Shown: one piece after another, positions 1-9,547 of the stretch
Numbering within the stretch: position 1 is the first letter of the stretch
How the letters are laid out: each line of letters starts with the position of its first letter
Assembly (NCBI GenBank): GCA_031277535.1
Contig: JAITMD010000017.1
Span: 19,767-83,766, forward strand
DNA from: Flavobacteriaceae bacterium
GTDB lineage: Bacteria > Bacteroidota > Bacteroidia > Flavobacteriales > Flavobacteriaceae
Length of the DNA stretch: 64,000 bases
Reading direction: 5' to 3'
The notes under the pieces: model-generated
Told to the model about the DNA's origin: nothing
The model's input: the letters and a program-made list of their open reading frames with translations, nothing else
The model's database searches: none
Made by a program: the position numbers and the translations under genes

Positions 1-799
1 TTTTATAGTAAGCAATGCGAGGATTATTCATAGTATATGTAGTTGTAGTTGAAGTTGAAGGGTGAAAATAAGCCTCTATTGTTGTGTTTGGATCAGATTC
101 GTATAATTCAAACTGAAACTTCGTGACAGGAGTCATATTAGGAGAAGCAGCATTAGGATCATTAAAAACCATATTGATTCCAGTCATAGGATTTGGAAAA
201 GAAGGAATTTTATTAAGAAGATACTTGTCATATAACCCTATTTTTGTCATATGATCTAAATCATAATTGCCTGTATCGTCTTTAATTGCGTATTCTGCAA
301 AATATATTTTATAGTTTCTATACATACCATTGTATGTGTGTATTCTAGCATTAGAATCGAATTTCTGATATACAGGTGACGATTCTAAAGGTCTATATAA
401 AAAAGCAGAAAAAAGATAATCATCATTAATTTCTGAATCATTATCTTCAGGAGAATAGTAACTATTTAATGAATCGTAATCAGTGTAGTAGTTTAAACCA
501 GCTGGAATTTCAAAATAAGTATCAACTAATAAACTATCTTGTATTAATCCCATATGCGCAAATACATTATCAACATTACCTAAATCGGGAATTAAATCAG
601 TATTAGTATCAGTTACAAATTTCGGTAATAAAATTAACCTCACTAATATATCTGAATTTGTACTGTTTCTTATTACATATTGTTGTCTACTATGACCTAA
701 TACATGTTTATTACTCTCTTTAAATACTTGTTCATCTTTGTCGGTTGAACAAGAAACTGATGCTAAAGCCAGTGTAAATAATAATAAAATTCTTTTCAT
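1..799 (-). CDS. Lipoprotein of the prophage lipoprotein family (partial)
   Basis: The frame is open from the ATG at 799 to the window edge, so the C-terminus is missing. The protein starts MKRILLLFTLALASVSC, a lipoprotein signal with the lipidated Cys at about residue 17. About 40 residues later comes a Leu-rich strand ending LPKF. The same signal-Cys-xPKF layout occurs in the proteins at 918, 10059 and 38239, which I take as a divergent family. Lipidation implies an outer-membrane or periplasmic location. Function is unknown; expression in the lysogen to change the cell surface is inference. Confidence 0.75.
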   Translation of the reverse strand, partial: MKRILLLFTLALASVSCSTDKDEQVFKESNKHVLGHSRQQYVIRNSTNSDILVRLILLPKFVTDTNTDLIPDLGNVDNVFAHMGLIQDSLLVDTYFEIPAGLNYYTDYDSLNSYYSPEDNDSEINDDYLFSAFLYRPLESSPVYQKFDSNARIHTYNGMYRNYKIYFAEYAIKDDTGNYDLDHMTKIGLYDKYLLNKIPSFPNPMTGINMVFNDPNAASPNMTPVTKFQFELYESDPNTTIEAYFHPSTSTTTTYTMNNPRIAYYK

Positions 800-885
800 T
801 TTATAAATTTTTAATGGTTAATATGTGTAAATGTAATATGTAATTTTTTATATATCAATATTTTTATTACGATAAAATATATTAT

Positions 886-1007
886 ATTTAAGTTAATTTT
901 AACCAAATTATTATTTTATGAAAAAAGTATTATTAGTTTTAGCACTGGGAGCTTTGATGTTTTCTTGTGCGAAAGATGAAGTATCTACTTCTAAAAATGA
1001 AGGAAAA
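886..1007 (+). repeat. 122-bp direct repeat, copy 1 (lipoprotein leader and signal sequence)
   Basis: This copy and 10027..10148 (offset 9141 bp) match at all but two bases. They cover the leader (AAGTTAATTTTAACC...), the start codon and the first 30 codons of the two lipoprotein genes. Similarity drops abruptly after codon 30. Confidence 0.9.
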
Positions 1008-1814
1008 ATCACAAGTGGGATTGTTGATCCACATGATTATGATATGGAAAATTATCCTACAGCAAATCCACTTCTGCACTACTATAATTTTACTGATCCC
1101 GATAGGTATTATGGGAAAGAGTATTTATTTCTTAATTTAACACAAGATAGTATTAGAGTAAATGTTTATTCTTTTCCAAAATTTAGTCTTGTAGCTCAGG
1201 ATATAAGTTTAAAAGAAGCTGGTCAGGATGAATCTATGGTTTTCGAATTTATTTATCCTCCAAATTTAGAATCTGTAGGAACAAATTATAATGCTTATAT
1301 GCAAAATAATATAATTACCGATAAACATAGTGTACAAGAACTATGGGATCATATGTATAGTGGACCTAAACCTGCATATAATCCTTATTGGATTAAATAC
1401 ACAACAAATTATCTGATGGATAAAATTAATTTGTATAAACCTACATTTATAGAATTTTGGGTAAAAAATGGAGACTATGAAGGAGAGCACTTTTGGTTAT
1501 CAGTAGAAACTGATAAGAGTTATAAGATTTCTATGGCTGTAAATCCATATAATAATTTTCCCGCTTCTCCAATTACGATTCCTTCAGCAGTATCGAATGT
1601 TGAATTTTACGGATTAGAGAATGAATTACCTTCCCTAAATCCTTATCCTTGGAATTTATATTATTTTATTCCTGGAGTACATAATACAGCTTATGACAAA
1701 CAGCATAATGTTCAAGGTACTTTTAGATATATGCCAAATGTTGTGACACCTAATTATCCACATTTTAATCCAGATAATACGCCAGGATATATTATTAAAT
1801 TTGAGAATCTTTAA
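918..1814 (+). CDS. Prophage lipoprotein A (constant signal, variable body)
   Basis: 298 aa. The N-terminus MKKVLLVLALGALMFSC is a lipoprotein signal with lipidated Cys17. The first 30 residues are identical to those of the protein at 10059, after which the sequences diverge, though both keep a PKF motif near residue 80 and end with a related tail (NPDNTPGYIIKF here). The gene sits alone between a leader repeat and a terminator and faces the regulator gene at 1821. I know no named domain. Surface alteration or superinfection exclusion is inference from the prophage setting. Confidence 0.8.
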   Translation: MKKVLLVLALGALMFSCAKDEVSTSKNEGKITSGIVDPHDYDMENYPTANPLLHYYNFTDPDRYYGKEYLFLNLTQDSIRVNVYSFPKFSLVAQDISLKEAGQDESMVFEFIYPPNLESVGTNYNAYMQNNIITDKHSVQELWDHMYSGPKPAYNPYWIKYTTNYLMDKINLYKPTFIEFWVKNGDYEGEHFWLSVETDKSYKISMAVNPYNNFPASPITIPSAVSNVEFYGLENELPSLNPYPWNLYYFIPGVHNTAYDKQHNVQGTFRYMPNVVTPNYPHFNPDNTPGYIIKFENL

Positions 1815-1820
1815 TCTTGT

Positions 1821-2399
1821 TTAAACCCTACGAGCCCAAAGCAATTTTACTGTTTTGGGCTTTTCTTTTTTATTCAGTTTCTTTATAATTTCAGCTTTCA
1901 GCAAATCTCCTTTAGTTGCTTCTTTTGTAGAAAAAATATCGCTTGGTATTGGTATCTCTCCAGATAACATTTCGTGCATTTCTTGGCAAATCTGACGTCC
2001 TTTAGCTGTGATAGTATATAAGTGCTCTCCTTTATTTCCTCCTTTAGCAGCGATCGAAACATAACCCATTCGCATTAATGTATCTACTCGTTTATAGTTA
2101 TAGCGTATAGAAGCAATATCTTTTAAATCTCCAATCATAAATAAGTTCTTTGGAGCAAGGAAAAGTAAATGTTCAAGTAGCGTAATCGTTATATCGTACT
2201 TTCTTTGTATTGCATGACGAACGAATCCAAAGTTTTCAAACAGATCATATCCTTTGAAAATACGCGTGTATTGAAGTCTTGTGTATGCTGGTTTGCTATT
2301 TCCTTTATAGAAATCCTCTACTAATTTAGTTTTGTCATTTTCCACTCTTTGTTTAGCAAGTGGAGGTAATACTATCATTAAATCTAATCGCTTACTCAT
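1821..2399 (-). CDS. Winged-helix regulator, candidate late-gene regulator
   Basis: 192 aa. Residues about 60-145 read as a MarR/PadR-like winged helix: a helical stretch ending in a segment with RVDTLMRMGYV, then a basic wing (KGGNKGEHLYTITAKG). The C-terminus is basic. It is transcribed away from the tail-fibre operon from a shared intergenic region where two TAnnTTTG boxes face each other (2437 and 2466), a usual place for a regulator of the neighbouring genes. The family call is moderate and its target is inference. Confidence 0.65.
   Translation of the reverse strand: MSKRLDLMIVLPPLAKQRVENDKTKLVEDFYKGNSKPAYTRLQYTRIFKGYDLFENFGFVRHAIQRKYDITITLLEHLLFLAPKNLFMIGDLKDIASIRYNYKRVDTLMRMGYVSIAAKGGNKGEHLYTITAKGRQICQEMHEMLSGEIPIPSDIFSTKEATKGDLLKAEIIKKLNKKEKPKTVKLLWARRV
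1833..1872. terminator. Intrinsic terminator after lipoprotein A
   Basis: AGCCCAAA (1833-1840) pairs with TTTGGGCT (1854-1861), followed by a T-rich run. It lies inside the last codons of the convergent minus-strand gene, so the 3' end of that gene doubles as the terminator. Confidence 0.75.
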
Positions 2400-2436
2400 A
2401 AGTATTTGTTTTATATAAAACCCAATTTTTATATAA

Positions 2437-2444
2437 CAAATGTA
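2437..2444 (-). promoter_or_regulatory. -7 box for the regulator gene
   Basis: TACATTTG on the minus strand fits the Bacteroidota consensus TAnnTTTG and lies about 38 bp before the start codon at 2399. No clear -33 TTG is seen. A 12-bp palindrome TTTTATATAAAA lies just downstream at about 2410-2421 and could be an operator. Confidence 0.5.
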
Positions 2445-2465
2445 TGGATAATATATAAAACTTAT

Positions 2466-2473
2466 TATCTTTG
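2466..2473 (+). promoter_or_regulatory. Late promoter -7 box, fibre operon
   Basis: TATCTTTG fits TAnnTTTG and lies 25 bp before the ATG at 2498. The context TTATTATCTTTGA recurs before 11200, 16894 and 27484. No TTG stands at -33, so an activator may be needed. Confidence 0.65.
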
Positions 2474-2497
2474 AATTAAGTATAAATTTTATTTATA

Positions 2498-2923
2498 ATG
2501 GCAAAGATTAATAACCAAGAAGTTTATCCAGAAGACTACAATGTAAGTCTTGAGGATTATCTTATTGGTACTGATTCATCAAATAAAAAAGTACTTCAAA
2601 CAAAAACATATCCTGTAAAATCTCTTATTGAATTAGCTAAGAAAGAGCTTTCATTAAACATTCCAAAGCGAACTTCTGATTTAGTAAATGATGGAGAGAA
2701 TGGAGTAGATAAGTTCGTTACTAAGGGAGATGTTGATGGTAAGGCTTATCAATTTAGCAATATGGATGAGGTTAAAATTACCCATGGACTAAGTAAGTAT
2801 GTTTCTGTTACTGTGATCATTGGTACTGAAAAGGCATTAGCAGATGTCAAGTATGAAGATGATTTGAATACAATTATTGTCAGTTTTAAAAAGCCACAAA
2901 CTGGAATTGTATTAATAAAATAG
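2498..2923 (+). CDS. Tail-fibre adaptor/virion protein
   Basis: 141 aa, first gene of the fibre operon. The mid-region motif KRTSDLVNDGENG is common in N-terminal parts of Bacteroidota phage fibre and baseplate proteins, which suggests a small attachment or structural component. It ends 2 bp before the next fibre gene. No catalytic motif. The specific role is inferred from position. Confidence 0.6.
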   Translation: MAKINNQEVYPEDYNVSLEDYLIGTDSSNKKVLQTKTYPVKSLIELAKKELSLNIPKRTSDLVNDGENGVDKFVTKGDVDGKAYQFSNMDEVKITHGLSKYVSVTVIIGTEKALADVKYEDDLNTIIVSFKKPQTGIVLIK

Positions 2924-2925
2924 AT

Positions 2926-4125
2926 ATGAGATTATTTAGTAATTTAGATGCAGACCAAAACGCGGTTATTAATATTCCGTTAGATCCAAGACCACAACCA
3001 CCAGCTTCTCCAGTATTCGGGCAGATTTATACTAACTCTACTGATAAGAATATCAAATATTGGGATGGTACAAAATGGATTATACTTGGTACTATTAGAG
3101 AGGTAGTAAATTCTGATGGTTCTATAAGTGTTTCTACTAATGCAGGTGTAGTAGATTTGAACTTAAATTTAGATAATGCTACACTTGAAATAGGAGCAGG
3201 AGTAGTTCGAATAAAAGACCAAGGGGTAACAACAGCCAAGTTAAAAGATGGTAATGTTACAACAGTCAAGATACTTGATAAGAATATCACATTTGCAAAG
3301 ATTAATGATATTCCAACTATGACTGTAGTTGGTAGAACAGATGGAGGAACAGGTGTTTCTTCTGCAATTCCAATTATTAATACAAATGATTTAACTGGAG
3401 CAAATGGTGTTTCACTTGTTACAAGTGGAGCAGTAAAGGCTTATGTTGATTCAGCAGTTGCAGGTTTAGGTAGGCTTATTGGAGGTTATGATGCAAAAAC
3501 AAATACTGTGTTCCCAGGTACAACAGCTACAAAAAAAGGTGATTTCTGGTATGTTACAGTTGTAGGTTCAATTCAAGGAGTTCCTTTTCAAATAGGAGAT
3601 GTTATTGTAGCTAACAAAGACAATCCTGCAAATACCAACGCAAACGATTATATCTTCTTACAAACTAACGCTGACCAAGCAACTACTACTATTTTAGGTA
3701 TGGTGATGCTTGCTACTGATTCAGAAGTACAAGAAGGAATAGAAAATACTAAGGCTATTACTTCGGCAGGTCTTTCCTCTCGAACAGCTACAGAAACAAG
3801 AACAGGTATCGCTAAAATTTCTACTTCTGCACAAGCAATTGAAGGAAAAGACGATACTACAATTATGACTCCTAAAAAGGTTAAGGAGGTATTAGCGACT
3901 GTTACAAACAAAGGATATTCAGCTGTATTTGGAACAACTGCATTAGAGTATTTTGTAACTCATGGATTAAATACAATGGACATTATTGCAGAGTTCTTTG
4001 AACAGCCAAGCAATAAGAAGTGTTTAGTTGATTATACTGTTATTGATGCAACTAAAATAGGCGTTTACTTTGGTAAAGCACCAGGAGCAAATAGTTTGAA
4101 AGTAGTAATTATTCCAAAAGGATAA
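2926..4125 (+). CDS. Tail fibre protein
   Basis: 399 aa. The N-terminus has the 'P-x-FGQIYTNSTDKNIKYWDG' pattern common at the start of phage fibre proteins. The middle is low-complexity, Ala/Thr/Val/Gly-rich, with VTSGAVKAYVDSAVAGL, typical of a trimeric fibre shaft. The C-terminus is a compact beta-rich domain. It likely mediates host binding. It is followed 3 bp later by the larger fibre gene. Confidence 0.75.
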   Translation: MRLFSNLDADQNAVINIPLDPRPQPPASPVFGQIYTNSTDKNIKYWDGTKWIILGTIREVVNSDGSISVSTNAGVVDLNLNLDNATLEIGAGVVRIKDQGVTTAKLKDGNVTTVKILDKNITFAKINDIPTMTVVGRTDGGTGVSSAIPIINTNDLTGANGVSLVTSGAVKAYVDSAVAGLGRLIGGYDAKTNTVFPGTTATKKGDFWYVTVVGSIQGVPFQIGDVIVANKDNPANTNANDYIFLQTNADQATTTILGMVMLATDSEVQEGIENTKAITSAGLSSRTATETRTGIAKISTSAQAIEGKDDTTIMTPKKVKEVLATVTNKGYSAVFGTTALEYFVTHGLNTMDIIAEFFEQPSNKKCLVDYTVIDATKIGVYFGKAPGANSLKVVIIPKG

Positions 4126-4128
4126 GAA

Positions 4129-6483
4129 ATGAATATCAAAGGAAATACAAGGATAGAAGGGGAAGCTGTAGTTGAAAGTTTGCCAATCTCAGCAAGTAGT
4201 TTATCTACACTTGTTGAGGTTGGAGGATTGCTACATAAACGACAGTTTTCAGATATTGTATTGCAACCTAAAGAAGCTTATATACCTGGTCTTAGTGTTT
4301 CATTTCCTTCTATCTTTAATCTTAATACAGAATCTCTTGATTACAATAATAGAAGTTTAGTTGTTTCATTGAAAAATCAATTAGCAGGGACAGCTTTCTT
4401 AGCACCAGTTGCAATGAATGGAACACCTGCTTTTAGACGAATTGTAAAAAGTGATTTAACTGATGCGGGAGTGGCATTTGTTGATGAGCTATCTATTTTT
4501 AAAATAGTTCAGTATAATGGTGATGTTAATACATTTAGTAATGTTGGAGGATATTTAGAAACAGCTAAAAATACACCAGTAAGTTCAGGTACAGGTAATA
4601 TTATATCTTTTGGACATCAATCTTATAAAACATCAATCTTCTCAACATCTAATAAAAATGGTACAAGTTTTATTAGAGTTGATGGTGACGGTGGAATTGG
4701 AGATTGGAGAGAATTATATCATAGTGGAAATATAGAACAAGTAATAAGTAATAGATTTTTACCATTAAGTGGAGGAACTTTAAATGGAGGTGGAAACATA
4801 GATGGTCAAGGTAATTTAACATTAAAACAAGTACCAACAGCAAACGCAACAGGTGTATGGTGGGATAATTTAGAAGGTTCTAAAAGAATTGCAGGTATAG
4901 GTACATTAACAAACGGAAATACCTTAGTTGGCTCATTTATTGGTTGGGGCGAGTCTCCTTGGGATGCAACTACATCTTTATTTGTTAATAGTAATGGTGT
5001 ATTTTATAAAGATAAACCAGTTTGGCATGAAGGAAATCTTAATACAAATGATTTAGTTAGGAACATTGGAACAAGTTATGTAGCAAATATTAATGCTAAT
5101 AAACTTAATAAAGTAAATTCTGTTTCTGCACTTGAACTACCTAACGGTAATAATAATACTAATTTTCCTGGTAATATTTATGGTACTTTTACCAGACTTG
5201 TTACTAATAGTTTCATTACAGATATAATAGGTTCTAATGATAATGAACTTATTTATAGAACCTTCTATCATAGTGGAGGAGCTAATGGTGAAAATTCTAT
5301 TTGGAGAAAAGTGTGGGATGATAAAAACCTAATAAATCCCGCAACTCAAGATTGGGTTACTACACAAGGTTTTTCTAAACAAACTCTTACAGCAGGAGAT
5401 AACATTCAAATAAATGGAAATGTAATATCAGCCACAGACACCATTGCTCAAAGTGGAGGATTATCAATGTTAATAGCAGGCATAGATAATGTTGGTAGAG
5501 TATGGACTTCAAAAACATTAAATGATTGGCTTAGTACTAAAGCAAAACCAATATTAGAACTAACATCTCAAGAAGGAATTAAAGTAAAAGATTGGAATAC
5601 TGCTGCAAGTGGTCAATATTCAGTTTCGATTGGTCATAGTTCATCTGCTACAAAGTATAATTCATTAGCATTAATGCAAGGAGCAAATGCAGATGGTCTT
5701 AGTTCTATTTCAATTGGAGAGTATTCACAAGCATTAGGTTATCGTTCAATAGCTATTGGTAGTTATGTTAATTCAATAAACGAGTCTTATTCTTTTGGGT
5801 TTGGAGTAACAAACACACAGAATGGATGTGTAGCATTAGGCGAGTACAATTCAGATATAGCTTTTGGAGATGGAATGCAACGAACAAATAATAGTGAAAC
5901 TCCTTTGCTTGTTGTAGGTAACGGTATTAGTCCAATGATTAGGTCTAATGCACAAGTTCTATATCGCGATGGTTCAACTCGCAACTATGGACGTCAATAT
6001 TATGATGAAACAATGCGTTCAACTATCGACTTTACAAAAGACAATACTCTTGCAGATGTGAAATATGTAAAAGAAAATGGAGGAGGTAGTTTACCTAATA
6101 ATCCTTTTTTAAATGTTGCGTCAAATGGATTTGCTGGAGATACAGTTGATAATCCAAAGTTTGTAGGAACAACACCTGACGACTTAGAAGTTGTTGTAAT
6201 ATTCCTTGAAAGAGGAGTAGGGTTGAATATGTGGATTAAAGCGAGTTCTAATGGAACAAAAGGAACTCTATATGGAGTGTATCTAAAACAGTATAACAAA
6301 ATATTATTAAGAGGTTATTATAGAAATACCAATACAGGTCAAGTAAACAATACAAGTATGTTGTTTGATACAGCATCTAAGCAAACTTTATTTATGTCAA
6401 GTATGCCATTAGATTTAAAGTATGTTTTATTAGGGAATTTTATTGATGCGCAAGGAGGTTTAATACTTTTTAATCCAAGATAA
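4129..6483 (+). CDS. Large tail fibre with knob repeats and YadA-head-like repeats
   Basis: 784 aa. Several 'W..lYHSGNI / WHEGNLN / FYHSGG' segments (residues about 150-420) are typical of phage fibre knob repeats. Residues about 494-575 contain repeats of the SxSIGxxSxAxGxxSIAIG kind, resembling the left-handed beta-roll head of trimeric autotransporter adhesins. The C-terminal 150 residues form a separate domain. Role: receptor recognition. It follows the smaller fibre in one operon. Confidence 0.8.
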   Translation: MNIKGNTRIEGEAVVESLPISASSLSTLVEVGGLLHKRQFSDIVLQPKEAYIPGLSVSFPSIFNLNTESLDYNNRSLVVSLKNQLAGTAFLAPVAMNGTPAFRRIVKSDLTDAGVAFVDELSIFKIVQYNGDVNTFSNVGGYLETAKNTPVSSGTGNIISFGHQSYKTSIFSTSNKNGTSFIRVDGDGGIGDWRELYHSGNIEQVISNRFLPLSGGTLNGGGNIDGQGNLTLKQVPTANATGVWWDNLEGSKRIAGIGTLTNGNTLVGSFIGWGESPWDATTSLFVNSNGVFYKDKPVWHEGNLNTNDLVRNIGTSYVANINANKLNKVNSVSALELPNGNNNTNFPGNIYGTFTRLVTNSFITDIIGSNDNELIYRTFYHSGGANGENSIWRKVWDDKNLINPATQDWVTTQGFSKQTLTAGDNIQINGNVISATDTIAQSGGLSMLIAGIDNVGRVWTSKTLNDWLSTKAKPILELTSQEGIKVKDWNTAASGQYSVSIGHSSSATKYNSLALMQGANADGLSSISIGEYSQALGYRSIAIGSYVNSINESYSFGFGVTNTQNGCVALGEYNSDIAFGDGMQRTNNSETPLLVVGNGISPMIRSNAQVLYRDGSTRNYGRQYYDETMRSTIDFTKDNTLADVKYVKENGGGSLPNNPFLNVASNGFAGDTVDNPKFVGTTPDDLEVVVIFLERGVGLNMWIKASSNGTKGTLYGVYLKQYNKILLRGYYRNTNTGQVNNTSMLFDTASKQTLFMSSMPLDLKYVLLGNFIDAQGGLILFNPR

Positions 6484-6485
6484 TT

Positions 6486-7289
6486 ATGGCAGAGTTTAGA
6501 TTAATACCAAATGATTTACCATTAGAGCCTGAGCATTTAGGGGAGTCTTTAGTAACTGTGGAAATGAACTCGAATAGAGTCATAACAGTTGATGATATTA
6601 TAAAGTCGTCTTTCCCTCCTTATTATCAAGAACAAGGATTTTTAATAGGAGATATTAAGATAATAGGGTATGGAAACAACAAAAATTCAATGCTGTATCA
6701 ACCTGATTTGGCAAGTTTGTATAATCTATATCCTCAAGGTCAAATATACTTTGATACTAATACTAACCAATATGTAAATAACGAAGTATTAGCACAAACA
6801 ATTAAAAATGGAGACTTTCAAGTTCGTGGTTTTGATGCTTCATTACCTGCTGACTATGTTGTATTTATAGCCAAAGCAATTAATCCTTCAACAGGACAAC
6901 AGTCAAATTACTCTACTGTGAAAGGTAAACTTTGGATAAAAGTTGTTTCATCAAATAATCAACCACCAAGTAAAGTTGGAGATGGATATGAAAGGTTTAA
7001 TTTGGGAGTACCTAAAGTATTTTCAGTAGACATGTTCACTACTAAAACAACACCTCCTTATTCAGACCCTGAAAATGACGCTGCTTTTTCTTTGAAAATA
7101 ATTGCCTTGCCTACTATTGGAAAACTAACAAATAGAGGAGTTGATTGCAATGTAGGTGATATTGTATTAATGAGTGAAATTAGCTTAGGATTGTTTAAAT
7201 ATCATGATTTAGGAAACGCTAATTTATCATCAGTTGTAACATTTCAGTATCAAATAAATGATGTTGGATCTAAAATATTTGTTGGATAA
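6486..7289 (+). CDS. Virion-associated protein with cadherin-like domain
   Basis: 267 aa. The C-terminal half has SDPENDA, LPTIGKLTNRG, VGDIVLMSEI and FQYQINDVGSKIF in that order, the signature of cadherin-like/tandem-95 beta-sandwich repeats used in adhesion. The N-terminal half is unrecognised. It sits directly after the fibres and shares its last base with the next ATG, so it is probably translated with them and belongs to the tail or adsorption apparatus. Confidence 0.6.
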   Translation: MAEFRLIPNDLPLEPEHLGESLVTVEMNSNRVITVDDIIKSSFPPYYQEQGFLIGDIKIIGYGNNKNSMLYQPDLASLYNLYPQGQIYFDTNTNQYVNNEVLAQTIKNGDFQVRGFDASLPADYVVFIAKAINPSTGQQSNYSTVKGKLWIKVVSSNNQPPSKVGDGYERFNLGVPKVFSVDMFTTKTTPPYSDPENDAAFSLKIIALPTIGKLTNRGVDCNVGDIVLMSEISLGLFKYHDLGNANLSSVVTFQYQINDVGSKIFVG

Positions 7290-8125
7290 TGGCTACAATG
7301 ACACTAAGACCTAATCAACCACCACCACCTAATAAGGTAGCAACTAATACAATTATTATTAGTGATTCTTTATGGTGGTGGAAAACAGGGAACTCTGTAA
7401 AAGACGATAATAAGTATTTTTTATCTATTTATGATTTTACAATTGATATGTTTCCAAGATTTGATTTGAAAAATTTAAGGTCAATTAGATTTAGTAAGGT
7501 TAGTTTATCATCACCTAACTTAATGTTTAAATACAAGAGCACAGGTTCAGATGTTAGAGTAGGAGATGAAATAGAAGTATTTAATGGAGAACTTGACAAA
7601 ATACTGTATTTAGATTCTCCTCCTGCATTAATAGATTATGTATATATAGGGAACATTGAATGTGAATTTGATATAGGACAAGGTTATGATTCTAATTCAG
7701 TATTAGCAATTGATGTTTTCAGATTTAGTGCTTATGAAAGTATAAAACATGGTTTTTCAACTCAAAATGTTTTAGACGTAAATACTAATAGGAAATTCAT
7801 GTTTACAAAATTTCATTTCTCTACAATGCTTGGGTACTATCAAAACTTACATACAAGTTTAATGGTTAATCCAAATATAATATTGCAAATGCAACAATGG
7901 TTTGGAACAAGTGGAAAGATACCTTATAAAATTGAGATAGTTAAAGCAAGCAATAGAATAAAGTATTTTGGTATATCAGTAGTACAAGGACAAAAGATAC
8001 CAATAAACGCGATTGATTCAGGACGTTTAACTATGGATACACAAGGATTAATTAATGAAGAAACTTTTGAATTTAAACTTGGTAATGGATATACAGGAGC
8101 ATTCCTACTTGCTCCAAAAATATAA
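7289..8125 (+). CDS. Hypothetical virion/tail-associated protein
   Basis: 278 aa, no signal peptide or membrane segment, beta-rich, with a Pro-rich start (NQPPPPNK). I do not recognise a family. It overlaps the previous gene by one base and precedes the lysis region, so a structural role near the fibres is likely. Function otherwise unknown. Confidence 0.6.
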   Translation: MATMTLRPNQPPPPNKVATNTIIISDSLWWWKTGNSVKDDNKYFLSIYDFTIDMFPRFDLKNLRSIRFSKVSLSSPNLMFKYKSTGSDVRVGDEIEVFNGELDKILYLDSPPALIDYVYIGNIECEFDIGQGYDSNSVLAIDVFRFSAYESIKHGFSTQNVLDVNTNRKFMFTKFHFSTMLGYYQNLHTSLMVNPNIILQMQQWFGTSGKIPYKIEIVKASNRIKYFGISVVQGQKIPINAIDSGRLTMDTQGLINEETFEFKLGNGYTGAFLLAPKI

Positions 8126-8146
8126 CGATTTAATTTAAAAACAACT

Positions 8147-8428
8147 ATGACAAAGACAACAGACAAAACAATCTCACAAGATGTATTAAAAATTTCCGAT
8201 TTGCACCTGGCTAAACTGCAAGAGTCAAACCAAAAATTAGACAGTATCAGTAAGCAAGCTGCTGAAATTTACCAACGCGAATTTCAATTAAAGCAAGACA
8301 AATTAGTTCTTGATAATTATAACGGGAATACTCTCGCTGAAAGACAAAAACTAATTGAAGAGCTTAGTAAAGTTTATGGGGAAGTAAATATTAACCCACA
8401 TACAGGAGAGTATGTAGTAATGGAGTAA
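8147..8428 (+). CDS. Small helical protein upstream of holin
   Basis: 93 aa, highly charged and helical, probably a coiled coil (residues about 20-75). No known motif. It ends 2 bp before the holin gene and so belongs to the fibre-lysis operon. Confidence 0.6.
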   Translation: MTKTTDKTISQDVLKISDLHLAKLQESNQKLDSISKQAAEIYQREFQLKQDKLVLDNYNGNTLAERQKLIEELSKVYGEVNINPHTGEYVVME

Positions 8429-8430
8429 TT

Positions 8431-8949
8431 ATGGAAAAACTATTTGCAAGAACAATGCTACTTACTGCTCCTTGTGTAGAGTGGTGGGATAAATTAGATT
8501 ACTATAAATCACTTATAATTCGATTAGCTCCTATTGTATTTATTCTCGACCTGATTAATTGGTGGTTTAAAGAAAATCAACAATTCGGGCAGTTTATGAT
8601 TATTGCTCTTTTTATAAATATGGTAGTTGGAATAGCATTCCACTTAAAGAATAAAAGCTTTAGTTGGCCATCATTTTTTAAGCGTAATATGTTTATGATA
8701 GGAGCTGTATCTGTAGTTTACATAATGCTTGAAATGTTACGATACACGGCAGGAGATAATCTTGTTGGGGAGTTCTTTAAAATAACTATTCAAATCACAA
8801 CTTTACTTTATCCAACAAGCAAGGTAATGAAGAACATCTATATTATGAGTAATGGAAAATATCCTCCTGAGTTTATAATGAAAAAGCTTTATGACTTTGA
8901 GAAAAACGGAGATTTAAAAGCATTCTTTGATAGTAAAAAAGAAGATTAA
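8431..8949 (+). CDS. Holin-like membrane protein
   Basis: 172 aa with about four hydrophobic segments: around residues 27-45 (SLIIRLAPIVFILDLINW), 53-71, 88-106 and a weaker one near 118-133, then a charged cytoplasmic tail. Position directly before an endolysin and a spanin fits a holin of the multi-span type that permeabilises the inner membrane at lysis. The family name is not certain. Confidence 0.65.
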   Translation: MEKLFARTMLLTAPCVEWWDKLDYYKSLIIRLAPIVFILDLINWWFKENQQFGQFMIIALFINMVVGIAFHLKNKSFSWPSFFKRNMFMIGAVSVVYIMLEMLRYTAGDNLVGEFFKITIQITTLLYPTSKVMKNIYIMSNGKYPPEFIMKKLYDFEKNGDLKAFFDSKKED

Positions 8950-8992
8950 TCTGTCAATACAAAAAGCCATTTAACTAAAACAATTTATAGAA

Positions 8993-9547
8993 ATGGCAGT
9001 TTACAAAAAGTTCGAAACATCTGCAGTTAATGCAGATATAAAATTATTAGGACCTATAATAGCAAAATGGGAAGGTGGTTATGTAAATGATCCATTAGAT
9101 AATGGTGGAGCTACTAATATGGGAATTACATTGAATACATGGAAGCATGTAGGATATGATAAAAATGGAGATGGCAAAATAGACGAAAAAGATATTAAGC
9201 TTCTCAGTAAAGATGATTTTCAGTATGTTCTTCGTAAGTATTGGGATAAGTGGAGAGCTGATGAAATTAAAAATCAATCGATAGCAAATATATTGGTTGA
9301 TTGGTATTGGGGGTCTGGTAAGTGGGGTATCATTATTCCTCAACGTATTTTAAATGTTACTCAAGATGGTATAGTAGGAGCTAAGACAATAGCTGCTATT
9401 AATAATTCAAATCAAAAAGAATTGTTTGATAAGATTTTTACAGCAAGAGTTAAGTTCTTAAATGATATTGTAAAGAATAATCCTTCTCAAAAACGTTTTA
9501 TTAATGGGTGGATGAATAGACTAAATGACTTTAAATTTAAAGAATAA
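8993..9547 (+). CDS. Endolysin, GH108 N-acetylmuramidase with peptidoglycan-binding domain
   Basis: 184 aa. The motif [18 protein letters not shown] at residues 25-42 is the GH108 catalytic signature; Glu27 is the expected acid. [13 protein letters not shown] loop (about residues 54-65) resembles a calcium-binding EF-hand/dockerin loop. The C-terminal part ([18 protein letters not shown]) matches the family's peptidoglycan-binding domain 3. It cleaves the glycan strand. No signal peptide, so it should depend on the holin at 8431. It overlaps the spanin gene by one base. Confidence 0.9.
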   Translation: MAVYKKFETSAVNADIKLLGPIIAKWEGGYVNDPLDNGGATNMGITLNTWKHVGYDKNGDGKIDEKDIKLLSKDDFQYVLRKYWDKWRADEIKNQSIANILVDWYWGSGKWGIIIPQRILNVTQDGIVGAKTIAAINNSNQKELFDKIFTARVKFLNDIVKNNPSQKRFINGWMNRLNDFKFKE

